Origin: Acidobacteriota bacterium
Lineage (GTDB): Bacteria; Acidobacteriota; UBA890; WLXD01
Assembly (NCBI GenBank): GCA_022571615.1
Contig: JACZXM010000218.1
Span: 1-5,803, forward strand
Length of the DNA stretch: 5,803 nucleotides
Direction: 5' to 3'
Shown here: positions 1 to 5,803 of the stretch, one piece after another
How positions within the stretch are numbered: the stretch's first letter is position 1
How the letters are laid out: the number at the start of each line of letters is the position of its first letter
The notes under the pieces: model-generated
The model's database searches: none
Told to the model about the DNA's origin: nothing
Seen by the model: the letters and a program-made list of their open reading frames with translations, nothing else
Program-made: the position numbers and the translations under genes

Positions 1-368
1 ATTCCCAGTGGGGGATCCAGGAGTTCGCGCGGGTGATGGCCGGTATGCTCAAGCGGGTGGCTCCCCTCAGCTACGAGGCGTGGCTCGACTACAACGTGGG
101 CGCCGAGCCTATGAGCCGAGCCGAGATGACGGCGCTGCGCCACCTCCTGGAGGGCGATGACGACGGGATACGAGCCAGCTCGGACACCGCGGGTCTCACG
201 CCCGACGAGCTCAAGGACATGGGGCTCTCCGGTCGCGAGATCCGGGAGCTGATCGAGAAGCTCCAGCCCAGTGAGGTGCCCGACTACGACCTGGATCTCT
301 CGACGATGCGTCCGGCCGAGGAAGTGGCGGCCGAGATGGAGGAGGCGGTTCCTGGCTCGTTCGAGTAG
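1..368 (+). CDS. thyX: Flavin-dependent thymidylate synthase ThyX, C-terminal part (5' end outside window)
   Basis: The reading frame is open from base 3 to a TAG at 366-368, giving 121 visible residues. It runs off the left edge, so the first methionine (base 33) is internal and not the start. The first residues read SQWGIQEFARVM, followed by a V-A-P-L-S-Y-E-A-W-L-D-Y stretch. This matches the C-terminal helix of ThyX, where a QWEIR-like motif precedes a P-x-x-[YF]-E-A-[WF] segment. ThyX makes dTMP from dUMP in the cytoplasm with FAD, NADPH and methylenetetrahydrofolate. The N-terminal FAD/dUMP-binding half, including the RHRxxS-type motif, lies outside the window, so the call rests on the C-terminal helix only. 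After the family core comes an ALRHLL segment, a GREIRELIEKL helix and an acidic tail of about 35 residues, a longer C-terminus than minimal ThyX proteins have. The next gene starts 12 bases after the stop, so the two may be co-transcribed. Confidence 0.7.
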   Translation, partial: SQWGIQEFARVMAGMLKRVAPLSYEAWLDYNVGAEPMSRAEMTALRHLLEGDDDGIRASSDTAGLTPDELKDMGLSGREIRELIEKLQPSEVPDYDLDLSTMRPAEEVAAEMEEAVPGSFE

Positions 369-380
369 ACGGAACCCCGA

Positions 381-1055
381 GTGACGCCCCGCCGATCGGC
401 GAAGGTACGAGTGGGGCTCCTGGCCCTGGTCGTCGCCGGCCTCTCCTCCCTTCACCCCGGGGGCCTGAAGGGCCAGGAGGCATCCCGCTGGCTTCCGGGC
501 TTGCGTCCATTCGAGCCCCTCGTCGCGGCACCCCGCGAAACGCAGTTCCGGGGCTCCTTGGTCCTCGCCGCTCGACCCGACGCCTTGGACTACTTGGGAC
601 GTAACGTCGAGGCGGAGGTGGTGATCGGTCACAGCGTGGCGGTTCTGCGGGTGGACGACGGCACCACCAGCGAGCGCGCGGTGACCCTCGGCTTCGAGCT
701 GGGCGTCTTCTCTCGCTTCTTCATGGAGAGCTCGCAAAAGGACCTGATCAACGTCGACTACCGGGTGGGCATGCCCATCTCCATCCGGCACGATGACTGG
801 CAGCTCAGGATCACGCTCCGGCACATCAGCTCCCACGTGGGAGACGAATACCTCGTTCGCTTCCCGGAGACGGTGGTCCTGAAGGAGAACCAGCTCCTGC
901 AGCAGACCAGGGACGGCGTGGAGGGACTGTTGGCACGGACCTTCGGCTCGAGTGGGCGCATCTACGCCGGCGGCGACTTCAACTTCCACATCAACACGGA
1001 GGGCTCGAGAGCGGTCTCCACGCCGAGGGAGACGAACAGGCGGTCATCGCCGTAG
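381..1055 (+). CDS. Secreted DUF1207-like protein, 3' part replaced or lost near base 1004
   Basis: This frame of 224 residues starts at GTG 381, with a GGA-containing purine stretch 8-10 bases upstream. Residues 1-31 look like a Sec signal peptide: RR and KVR near the N-terminus, a hydrophobic core at about 11-24, and probable cleavage after LKG. The mature start (W-L-P-G-L-R-P-F-E-P-L-V-A-A-P-R-E, about 37-53) resembles the F-x-P-L-x-A-D-P-R-E opening of DUF1207 proteins. The LGFELGVFSRF segment (103-113) and RHISSHVGDEYL (147-158) also fit that family; its function is unknown, and an envelope or outer-membrane location is an inference. Recognisable sequence continues to about residue 208 (YAGGDFNFHINTEG). 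The last 16 or so residues (SRAVSTPRET...) are simply the antisense of the isomerase gene on the other strand and do not look like protein. From memory the family is usually well over 300 residues, so about a third is missing. This is either a truncated gene or half of a chimeric join. Confidence 0.6.
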   Translation: MTPRRSAKVRVGLLALVVAGLSSLHPGGLKGQEASRWLPGLRPFEPLVAAPRETQFRGSLVLAARPDALDYLGRNVEAEVVIGHSVAVLRVDDGTTSERAVTLGFELGVFSRFFMESSQKDLINVDYRVGMPISIRHDDWQLRITLRHISSHVGDEYLVRFPETVVLKENQLLQQTRDGVEGLLARTFGSSGRIYAGGDFNFHINTEGSRAVSTPRETNRRSSP

Positions 1056-3124
1056 ACGTCCGGAGAGCCGGGCGGCTCCCCGTCCACCGGCACGATGCCG
1101 GTACCCTCCTTGCCCGTCGATTCGGCAATCAGCTGTTCGAGCCAGGCGCCGAACGCGCGTATCTCGTCGGGAAACAGGAGGGTGAGCTTGTCCCGGCCCG
1201 CTCTTGCCGCCTCGCCGATGAGAGCGCCTAACCAGAGCCCAGGGTTGTCCGCGACGGGTACGCAGTCCGCGCAGGCGACGGCCATCTCCTCAGCCGAGTC
1301 CAGCAGCGCGTCCAGGTCGATGCCCATCAGCACCATTGGCACGAGGCCAAAATACGACAGCACCGAATACCTGCCTCCAACATCCGCGGGGTTAAGCCAC
1401 ACTCGCGCATATCCCAGCTTGCGCCCCTTCTCGTGCAATGGAGTCCCGGGATCGGTGATGGCAAGAAATCGGGCTCCAGGCTCCTCCAGCTCGGCATCGG
1501 CGCGCGCGAAGAAATAGTCGGCCAGTGCCAAGGTCTCCACCGTAGTTCCCGACTTGCTAGCGACGATAAAGGCGGTCTTGTCGATCTGCACCCGCGCGGC
1601 TACCGCGGCCACGGCTCGCGGCACAGTGGTATCGAGCAACGTGAAATCGGACACTTCGTAGGCAAGGCGACAGGTCTCGGCGCCCAGGCTGCTGCCGCCC
1701 ATACCGAGCATCACCACCGGAACCGCGGATCTCTCGCCGGGGCCACGGTGCCCCAGCACCGGGAGAGCCTCCTCCTGCATGGTCTGGTGGAGATACAGCC
1801 ACCCGAGCCGATTGCGCACTGCACTCTGCTGCTCGGGATCTGACGCCCACAGGCTCGGGTCGGCATCCCACAGACGCCGCACGAATGCTCCATCCAGCAG
1901 CGCCAGGTTCGCTTCCACCGGTCCGGTCAACGGACCCAGTCGATACGTCACCTTCTCCCACGCCGGTTGTCGGCCGGTCTCGCGCCACGCTTCGATGCGG
2001 TTGAACAACGCCTCCATGCGCTCGGTCGCGCGCTGTATCCTGGCGCTCTGGAGCTGGTGCGCCAGCTGATCGAGGTCGATGGCGGCCTCGGACAGATCGG
2101 CGAGAACCTCGAGCGCCTCGTCGTCGCCGCCGGCCAGCCGGGCCGCAACCTTGCCCTGGCGTCGAAACGCGGCGAGCACCGAGCGCGAGGCAACGGCAAT
2201 GGTGTCCGGCCCGACGAGCTCCTCCAGGTACTCTACCTCGCGACGGGCCGGATCCCCGGTGCGTAGCCCCTCCCAGGCCAGACGCAGCACCTGCGCGCCG
2301 CCGCCCGCAAGCTCCCTCCAGCGCGTGCTCGTTGTCACCTCCTGAACCGTTCCCCAAGCTCGCCTGGCCACCGCGATCGCCGCCCTCCCGATCAACGGCT
2401 CGAGCACGTCGCGCTCGCCCGGTCGATCGACCGATCCGCGGCGCAGCAGCTCGTCGACGGCAACGTCAATCCGCACCAAATTGACTCCGGCCGCGACTCG
2501 AACGTCGGACAGACGTCCGCCCGCCGCGCGCAGCAGCTCGAGTCCGCGCAAGAAGGCACCGAGGACTCCCTCTACCTGCTGGGTCGAAAACACGTGCGCC
2601 AGATAAACGCTGCCCCCGCTCGCGATGATGCGCTCCGCGGCAAGCAGACCTTCGGCGCTCGCCGGCAGCTTGAGCATGACGTTGGCTGCACCCACCGCCT
2701 CGGTCAGCCATTCCCACCAGGCTACGACAGCAGGCAACTCAAGCCCCACGTAGCCCGGGGCATCGACAGCGACCCAGCCCTCCTCGCCAGCGCTACGCTC
2801 GTGAAGCGGCTGCAGGGTCTGGCAAACTCTGCGCACATCGACCGCGATCAGCTCGTCGACGATGGCGCGGGCGTCGGGCAGTGTGGCCAGCAGCCCGGCG
2901 AGTTGGTCGCTGTAGTCGCTGCGGCTCGAGACCAGGTCGACGAACAGATCCACGTCGAAGGAGACGCCGGACACGCCGTCCTGTTTGATCAGCCGCTCTA
3001 GCTCTCCGCTGGCAGTCAACCGAGGCCGGAAGTAGTCGAGCCACAAGCTCTGTCCGTGGCGTCCGAGGGATCGGGTGGCCGGAAGATCGCGACGGCCTCT
3101 GACTCCGCTTGGCATGTCGCTCAA
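962..3124 (-). CDS. tal-pgi: Bifunctional transaldolase / glucose-6-phosphate isomerase fusion, C-terminally truncated
   Basis: The frame has 720 residues and starts at TTG 3124; an ATG three codons in (3113-3115) is an alternative. A GAG lies about 6 bases before the TTG. Residues 20-330 are a transaldolase domain: GQSLWLD (24-30), the Schiff-base region NVMLKLPAS with Lys152, and YLEELVGPDT (299-308). Several usual active-site positions differ; SFDVDLF at 55-61 stands where TSNPTIF is normal. Residues 330-390 are a helical linker. From 390 the glucose-6-phosphate isomerase domain shows GMGGSSLG (474-481), SKSGTT (523-528), NPADVGGRYSVLS (578-590) and QLIAESTGKEG (664-674) with the conserved Glu668. 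Homology ends at about residue 700-707. The last 14 or so residues are the antisense of the neighbouring DUF1207-like gene. Known Tal-Pgi fusions are around 930-950 residues, so about 200 are missing, including the catalytic His and Lys of the isomerase. It lies 49 bases downstream of transketolase on the same strand. As written, the isomerase half should not be active. Confidence 0.88.
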   Translation of the reverse strand: MSDMPSGVRGRRDLPATRSLGRHGQSLWLDYFRPRLTASGELERLIKQDGVSGVSFDVDLFVDLVSSRSDYSDQLAGLLATLPDARAIVDELIAVDVRRVCQTLQPLHERSAGEEGWVAVDAPGYVGLELPAVVAWWEWLTEAVGAANVMLKLPASAEGLLAAERIIASGGSVYLAHVFSTQQVEGVLGAFLRGLELLRAAGGRLSDVRVAAGVNLVRIDVAVDELLRRGSVDRPGERDVLEPLIGRAAIAVARRAWGTVQEVTTSTRWRELAGGGAQVLRLAWEGLRTGDPARREVEYLEELVGPDTIAVASRSVLAAFRRQGKVAARLAGGDDEALEVLADLSEAAIDLDQLAHQLQSARIQRATERMEALFNRIEAWRETGRQPAWEKVTYRLGPLTGPVEANLALLDGAFVRRLWDADPSLWASDPEQQSAVRNRLGWLYLHQTMQEEALPVLGHRGPGERSAVPVVMLGMGGSSLGAETCRLAYEVSDFTLLDTTVPRAVAAVAARVQIDKTAFIVASKSGTTVETLALADYFFARADAELEEPGARFLAITDPGTPLHEKGRKLGYARVWLNPADVGGRYSVLSYFGLVPMVLMGIDLDALLDSAEEMAVACADCVPVADNPGLWLGALIGEAARAGRDKLTLLFPDEIRAFGAWLEQLIAESTGKEGTGIVPVDGEPPGSPDVYGDDRLFVSLGVETALEPSVLMWKLKSPPA
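1001..1025. other. Junction where two convergent truncated genes meet
   Basis: Left of this point the plus strand reads as the DUF1207-like gene, to about base 1004. Right of it the minus strand reads as the isomerase domain, up to GDDRLFVSL, which ends at base 1025. Neither gene reaches a natural C-terminus; each frame closes at a chance stop inside the other (1053-1055 and 962-964), giving a 94-base tail-to-tail overlap. There is no intergenic DNA, terminator, insertion-sequence end or direct repeat here. The simplest readings are a chimeric assembly or amplification join, or a deletion/inversion that removed both 3' ends. The exact base is not resolvable by eye. Confidence 0.65.
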
Positions 3125-3173
3125 CTTGCGCTCAGCTCTCCCGTTTGCCGAACCGCTCCGAGTGCGGGTGTGA

Positions 3174-5207
3174 TCACTGATCCGTGGCCGTGGCCTGCTG
3201 CAGCAGCGCGCGGGCTCGGGCTACGACGTTCTCGATCGTGAACCCGAACTTCTCCATATTGACCGAGCCTGGGGCCGAAGAGCCGAAGCGGTCGATGCCA
3301 ATCACGTCGCCATCATCACCGACGTAACGGCGCCAGCCGAGCGTGACCCCCGCCTCGATCGCCAGCCGGCAGCGAACCGAGGATGGCAGCACCGAATCCC
3401 GATACTCCTGGCTCTGGCGGTCGAAAAGCTCCCAGGAAGGTAAGCTCACCACACGCGTGCGCACGTCCGACGCCGCCAGCAATTCGGCCGCGCCGACGGC
3501 CAGCTGCACCTCCGACCCAGTGGCCAGCAGGATAATGTCCGGATCCTGGTCCTGGTCGGCCTGCACCAGCACGTAGCCGCCTCGGCAAAGCGAGCGGGTA
3601 TGCTCGGCGTCGAGCACCGGCACCTTTTGCCGGGTGAGCGCCAAGGCCACCGGGCCGCTCTCCTGGATGGCCACCTTCCAGGCCTCCCGCGTCTCGTTCG
3701 CGTCGGCCGGGCGGATCAAGACCAAGCCCGGCATCGCCCGCAGCGATGCCAATTGCTCGATCGGCTGATGCGTCGGTCCGTCCTCGCCCAGCCCGATGCT
3801 GTCGTGGGTGTAGACATAGATCGTCGGCAACTTCATCAGCGCCGCCAGGCGCACAGCAGGCCTCATGTAATCGTTGAAGATCAGGAAGGTACCGCCGTAC
3901 GGCCGGACCCCGCCGTGCAACGCCAGGCCGTTCAAGATCGCTCCCATGGCATGCTCACGAACCCCGAATCGGATGTTGCGGCCAGCGTAGGCATGGCGCG
4001 AGAAATCGGGGCTGCCATCGATGAGGGTCTTGTTGGAAGGCGACAGGTCCGCCGAGCCCCCGATGAGCTCGGGCAACCGTCTCGCCAGCGCGTTGAGCAC
4101 CTTGCCCGACGCCGCCCGCGTCGCCAGCGGCGCGTCCTCGGGCTGGAATCGAGGCAGGTTCGCATCCCAATCGGGTGGCAGCTTCGCTTCGAGACGTCGT
4201 TGCAGCTCGGCGGCCGATTCGGGGCGGGCCGATTCGTACGCCCGCATGCCCTGTTGCCACGCTCTCTGGGCTGCCTCGCCCCTGGGTACCGCTTGGCGGT
4301 AGTGCGCCAGAACCTCCTCTGGTACTTTGAAGGGCTCTTGCGTCGTCCAGCCCAGGTTTTGCTTGGTGAGCTCGAGCTCTTCGCCGCCGAGCGGTTCTCC
4401 GTGCGCCGACGAGGTGTTTGCCTTGTTCGGACTGCCCTCGCCGATCCGGGTCCGAACGGCGATCAACGACGGCCTGAGGCCTTCCGCCTTGGCACTCGCG
4501 ATCGCGGCGTCGATCGCTTCCACATCGGTGCCGTCGGCCACCACTTGCGTGTGCCAACCGTAGGCGTCGAACCGCGCCGGTACGTTCTCGCTAAAGGCCA
4601 GCTCGCTCGGCCCGTCGATGGTGATCTTGTTGTCGTCGTACAGAACGATCAGCTTCCCGAGCCCGAGGTGGCCGGCGATCGATGACGCTTCGGACTGCAC
4701 GCCTTCCATGAGATCCCCATCGCTGGCAATCACGTAGGTGAAGTGATCCACCGGGGCGTGGCCCTCGACGTTGAACTCGGCTCCAAGGTGCGCCTCCGCC
4801 AGAGCCATGCCTACCGCGTTGCCCAATCCCTGGCCGAGCGGACCGGTCGTGGTCTCGACCCCCGGGGTCTGCCCGAATTCCGGATGGCCCGGGGTAGCGC
4901 TGCCCCACTGCCGAAACCGCTTGATCTGCTGCATCGGCAGATCGAAGCCACACAGGTGCAGCAGCGCGTACAAGAGCATGGAACCGTGGCCAGCCGACAG
5001 CACGAAGCGGTCCCGGTTCGGCCAGGCGGGATCGCGCGGGTTGAACCTCAGGTGTCGGGTCCACAGCGTGTAGGCCATCGGCGCGGCACCCATCGGCAAT
5101 CCGGGGTGCCCCGAATTGGCCACCTGCACCGCTTCCGCTGCGAGAATGCGCAGGGTGTTGATCGCCAGGGTTCGCAGATCTGTAGTGGTCGACGTCAGGA
5201 TTGCCAT
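3174..5207 (-). CDS. tkt: Transketolase
   Basis: This is a complete cytoplasmic thiamine-diphosphate enzyme of 677 residues, close to the usual 660-680. It moves two-carbon ketol units between sugar phosphates in the non-oxidative pentose phosphate pathway. The N-terminal PP domain carries [10 protein letters not shown] (31-40, with His34), SAGHGSML (71-78, with His74) and [12 protein letters not shown] (122-133). The cofactor/metal motif is SDGDLMEG (162-169), followed by DDNKITIDG (191-199), with His269 further on in SSAHGEP. The Pyr domain has [12 protein letters not shown] (383-394), the catalytic Glu418 in [10 protein letters not shown], and [15 protein letters not shown] (468-482) with Asp476 and His480. 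A C-terminal domain follows, with [11 protein letters not shown] and ending near [11 protein letters not shown]. All expected catalytic and cofactor residues appear to be present. The ATG at 5205-5207 has GGAG at 5211-5214, a close spacing of three bases, and gives the standard family N-terminus. The gene is probably first in an operon with the transaldolase-isomerase fusion. Confidence 0.98.
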   Translation of the reverse strand: MAILTSTTTDLRTLAINTLRILAAEAVQVANSGHPGLPMGAAPMAYTLWTRHLRFNPRDPAWPNRDRFVLSAGHGSMLLYALLHLCGFDLPMQQIKRFRQWGSATPGHPEFGQTPGVETTTGPLGQGLGNAVGMALAEAHLGAEFNVEGHAPVDHFTYVIASDGDLMEGVQSEASSIAGHLGLGKLIVLYDDNKITIDGPSELAFSENVPARFDAYGWHTQVVADGTDVEAIDAAIASAKAEGLRPSLIAVRTRIGEGSPNKANTSSAHGEPLGGEELELTKQNLGWTTQEPFKVPEEVLAHYRQAVPRGEAAQRAWQQGMRAYESARPESAAELQRRLEAKLPPDWDANLPRFQPEDAPLATRAASGKVLNALARRLPELIGGSADLSPSNKTLIDGSPDFSRHAYAGRNIRFGVREHAMGAILNGLALHGGVRPYGGTFLIFNDYMRPAVRLAALMKLPTIYVYTHDSIGLGEDGPTHQPIEQLASLRAMPGLVLIRPADANETREAWKVAIQESGPVALALTRQKVPVLDAEHTRSLCRGGYVLVQADQDQDPDIILLATGSEVQLAVGAAELLAASDVRTRVVSLPSWELFDRQSQEYRDSVLPSSVRCRLAIEAGVTLGWRRYVGDDGDVIGIDRFGSSAPGSVNMEKFGFTIENVVARARALLQQATATDQ

Positions 5208-5455
5208 GTTCTCCGTCGAGGGTTCCGGTGGGCGTTGGCATCGTGCTGCCCCACGCCCGCCGAGGCACCCCTCGTCAGCCGTCGACCGGACAGCAGTGGC
5301 CGCAGTTTAACAGCACCCGACGGCGCTGCTGGTCCGCCACCGGAGCCCGGAACGCCGCAGAATGGTGTTCGGAATCCGCTTCCGCCTTGCTAGGATTCCC
5401 TAGTAGCGAAGAGTTTTTCGTCACAGAGGGTCGAGCAGGCCGTGGTGGAAGTGTG
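5208..5455. promoter_or_regulatory. Divergent intergenic region between transketolase and the exported-protein gene
   Basis: These 248 bases hold no credible gene and should contain both divergent promoters. Read on the minus strand, TTAAAC around 5305-5310, about 100 bases before the transketolase ATG, is the best -10-like element, but no good -35 partner is visible. On the plus side TTGCTA (5387-5392) is a weak -35-like hexamer with no clear -10. The placement of promoters is inferred from gene orientation rather than from strong motifs. Confidence 0.4.
5371..5403. repeat. Overlapping small inverted repeats upstream of the exported-protein gene
   Basis: GGAATCC (5371-5377) and GGATTCC (5393-5399) are exact reverse complements 15 bases apart. 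The second arm overlaps a shorter dyad, CTAGG (5390-5394) and CCTAG (5399-5403), with a 4-base spacer. They lie 53-85 bases before the ATG at 5456, a plausible place for an operator or for a short hairpin in the 5' leader. Arms this short can arise by chance, and no regulator gene is visible nearby. Confidence 0.3.
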
Positions 5456-5803
5456 ATGGGTCTGGTTATGCCGCCAAGGGTAAAACTCTGGGTATTGCTC
5501 GCCCTGCTTGCAGCCGCCGCCGCGTGCGCTGGCCCGGTAGCTCCGTTCGAGCTCACCTACACCGTATTCCCGACCGCCGAAGGCGCGGATATCCTGATCG
5601 AGGTCGAGGGCGGACCCGCAGCTGAGGTCTGGGTCGGCTTCGCCGTCGGACCCGGTGCCAGCGGCAGTCTGGTGGATCGCGTCCATTCTGTCGAAGCGCG
5701 CTCGATCGATGGCCACGCGCTACCGCTGACCGCGTATGGTCAGGCCGGGTTTCGCGTCGATGCGCCGCGCGGCCCCTGGACGCTAAGCTACTGCCTGGAT
5801 CTG
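5456..5803 (+). CDS. Exported protein of unknown function, N-terminal part (runs off the right edge)
   Basis: A frame open from ATG 5456 to the end of the window gives 116 residues. GGAAG at 5447-5451 is well placed for this ATG; an in-frame ATG at 5468 lacks a clear ribosome-binding site. The N-terminus is a signal sequence: R8 and K10, then a hydrophobic run from about residue 11 to 23 (LWVLLALLAAAAA), then Cys24. The cysteine could be lipidated, but the residues before it are all alanine rather than the usual L-[AS]-[GA], so signal peptidase I cleavage is equally possible. The mature part alternates short beta-like segments (FELTYTVFP, ADILIEVEGG, EVWVGFAVGP, RVHSVEARSIDG, GPWTLSYCLDL). 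The order VHSVEA-x-x-x-DG followed by W-T-L-S-Y faintly recalls the N-terminal beta domain of M61 glycyl aminopeptidase-like proteins. No catalytic region is visible, so that is only a hint. It is divergent from transketolase and need not be related to it. Confidence 0.75.
   Translation, partial: MGLVMPPRVKLWVLLALLAAAAACAGPVAPFELTYTVFPTAEGADILIEVEGGPAAEVWVGFAVGPGASGSLVDRVHSVEARSIDGHALPLTAYGQAGFRVDAPRGPWTLSYCLDL

Noticed and set aside
1557..2357. A 266-codon minus-strand frame inside the transaldolase-isomerase gene
   Set aside because: It overlaps the real gene in another frame and its product is a Gly/Arg/Ala-rich shadow. It does not indicate a frameshift, because the main frame is continuous with conserved motifs on both sides.
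3125..3173. Possible terminator or regulatory hairpin between transketolase and the fusion gene, including the palindrome GTGATCAC at 3170-3177
   Set aside because: The only stem (CCGC/GCGG) is 4 bases with no following T-run, and the 8-base palindrome overlaps the transketolase stop codon. Neither is more than chance would give.
3600..4685. A 361-codon open frame on the plus strand
   Set aside because: It lies wholly antisense to transketolase, whose motifs are intact throughout. Its product is arginine-rich and low-complexity, as expected for a high-GC shadow frame, and it matches no family I know.
3660..4725. SDGD instead of GDG at the transketolase cofactor motif as a possible defect
   Set aside because: The D-G-D-L-M-E-G form is common in bacterial transketolases and the downstream Asn of the metal site is present, so this is ordinary variation.
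5311..5328. Hairpin-like CAGC...GCTG with inner CC/GG pairs in the region upstream of transketolase
   Set aside because: The stem is about 7 pairs including one wobble, with no T-run or partner sequence. It is too weak to call an attenuator, riboswitch or terminator.
1..5803. Search for CRISPR repeats, tRNA or rRNA genes, insertion sequences, toxin-antitoxin pairs or phage genes
   Set aside because: No spaced direct repeats, tRNA-like cloverleaf sequence, transposase motifs or terminal inverted repeats were seen. The window is almost entirely explained by the five genes listed.

Overview
The window comes from a GC-rich bacterial chromosome, or from a metagenome or single-cell contig. Nearly every base is protein-coding, and the frames show the codon bias expected at high GC. 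The gene types are a flavin-dependent thymidylate synthase, a DUF1207-type secreted protein, a transaldolase/glucose-6-phosphate isomerase fusion and a transketolase. Together they suggest an uncultured environmental lineage of the Gemmatimonadota/Acidobacteriota kind, but the taxonomy is a guess because the sequence holds no marker gene.

Layout: (1) 1-368, plus strand, is the C-terminal part of ThyX, cut by the window edge. (2) 381-1055, plus strand, is a signal-peptide protein resembling DUF1207; its recognisable sequence stops near 1004. (3) 962-3124, minus strand, is a transaldolase-phosphoglucose isomerase fusion; its recognisable sequence stops near 1005-1025, before the end of the isomerase domain. 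(4) 3174-5207, minus strand, is a complete transketolase, 49 bases upstream of the fusion gene and probably in its operon. (5) 5208-5455 is a divergent intergenic region with small inverted repeats. (6) 5456-5803, plus strand, is the start of an exported protein that runs off the window.

Transketolase and the transaldolase-isomerase fusion form a non-oxidative pentose phosphate module that exchanges sugar phosphates between the pentose pathway and glycolysis. ThyX (dTMP synthesis) and the exported proteins have no evident link to it.

Two points deserve attention. Near 1001-1025 two convergent genes run into each other, and each lacks its 3' part. This is a real rearrangement or, at least as likely, a chimeric assembly join. 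The transaldolase half of the fusion keeps the Schiff-base lysine and the first-strand aspartate, but most other canonical active-site positions are changed, so it may be catalytically altered or inactive. I found no CRISPR array, tRNA, rRNA, transposase or defence system, and no convincing case for an entirely new system.
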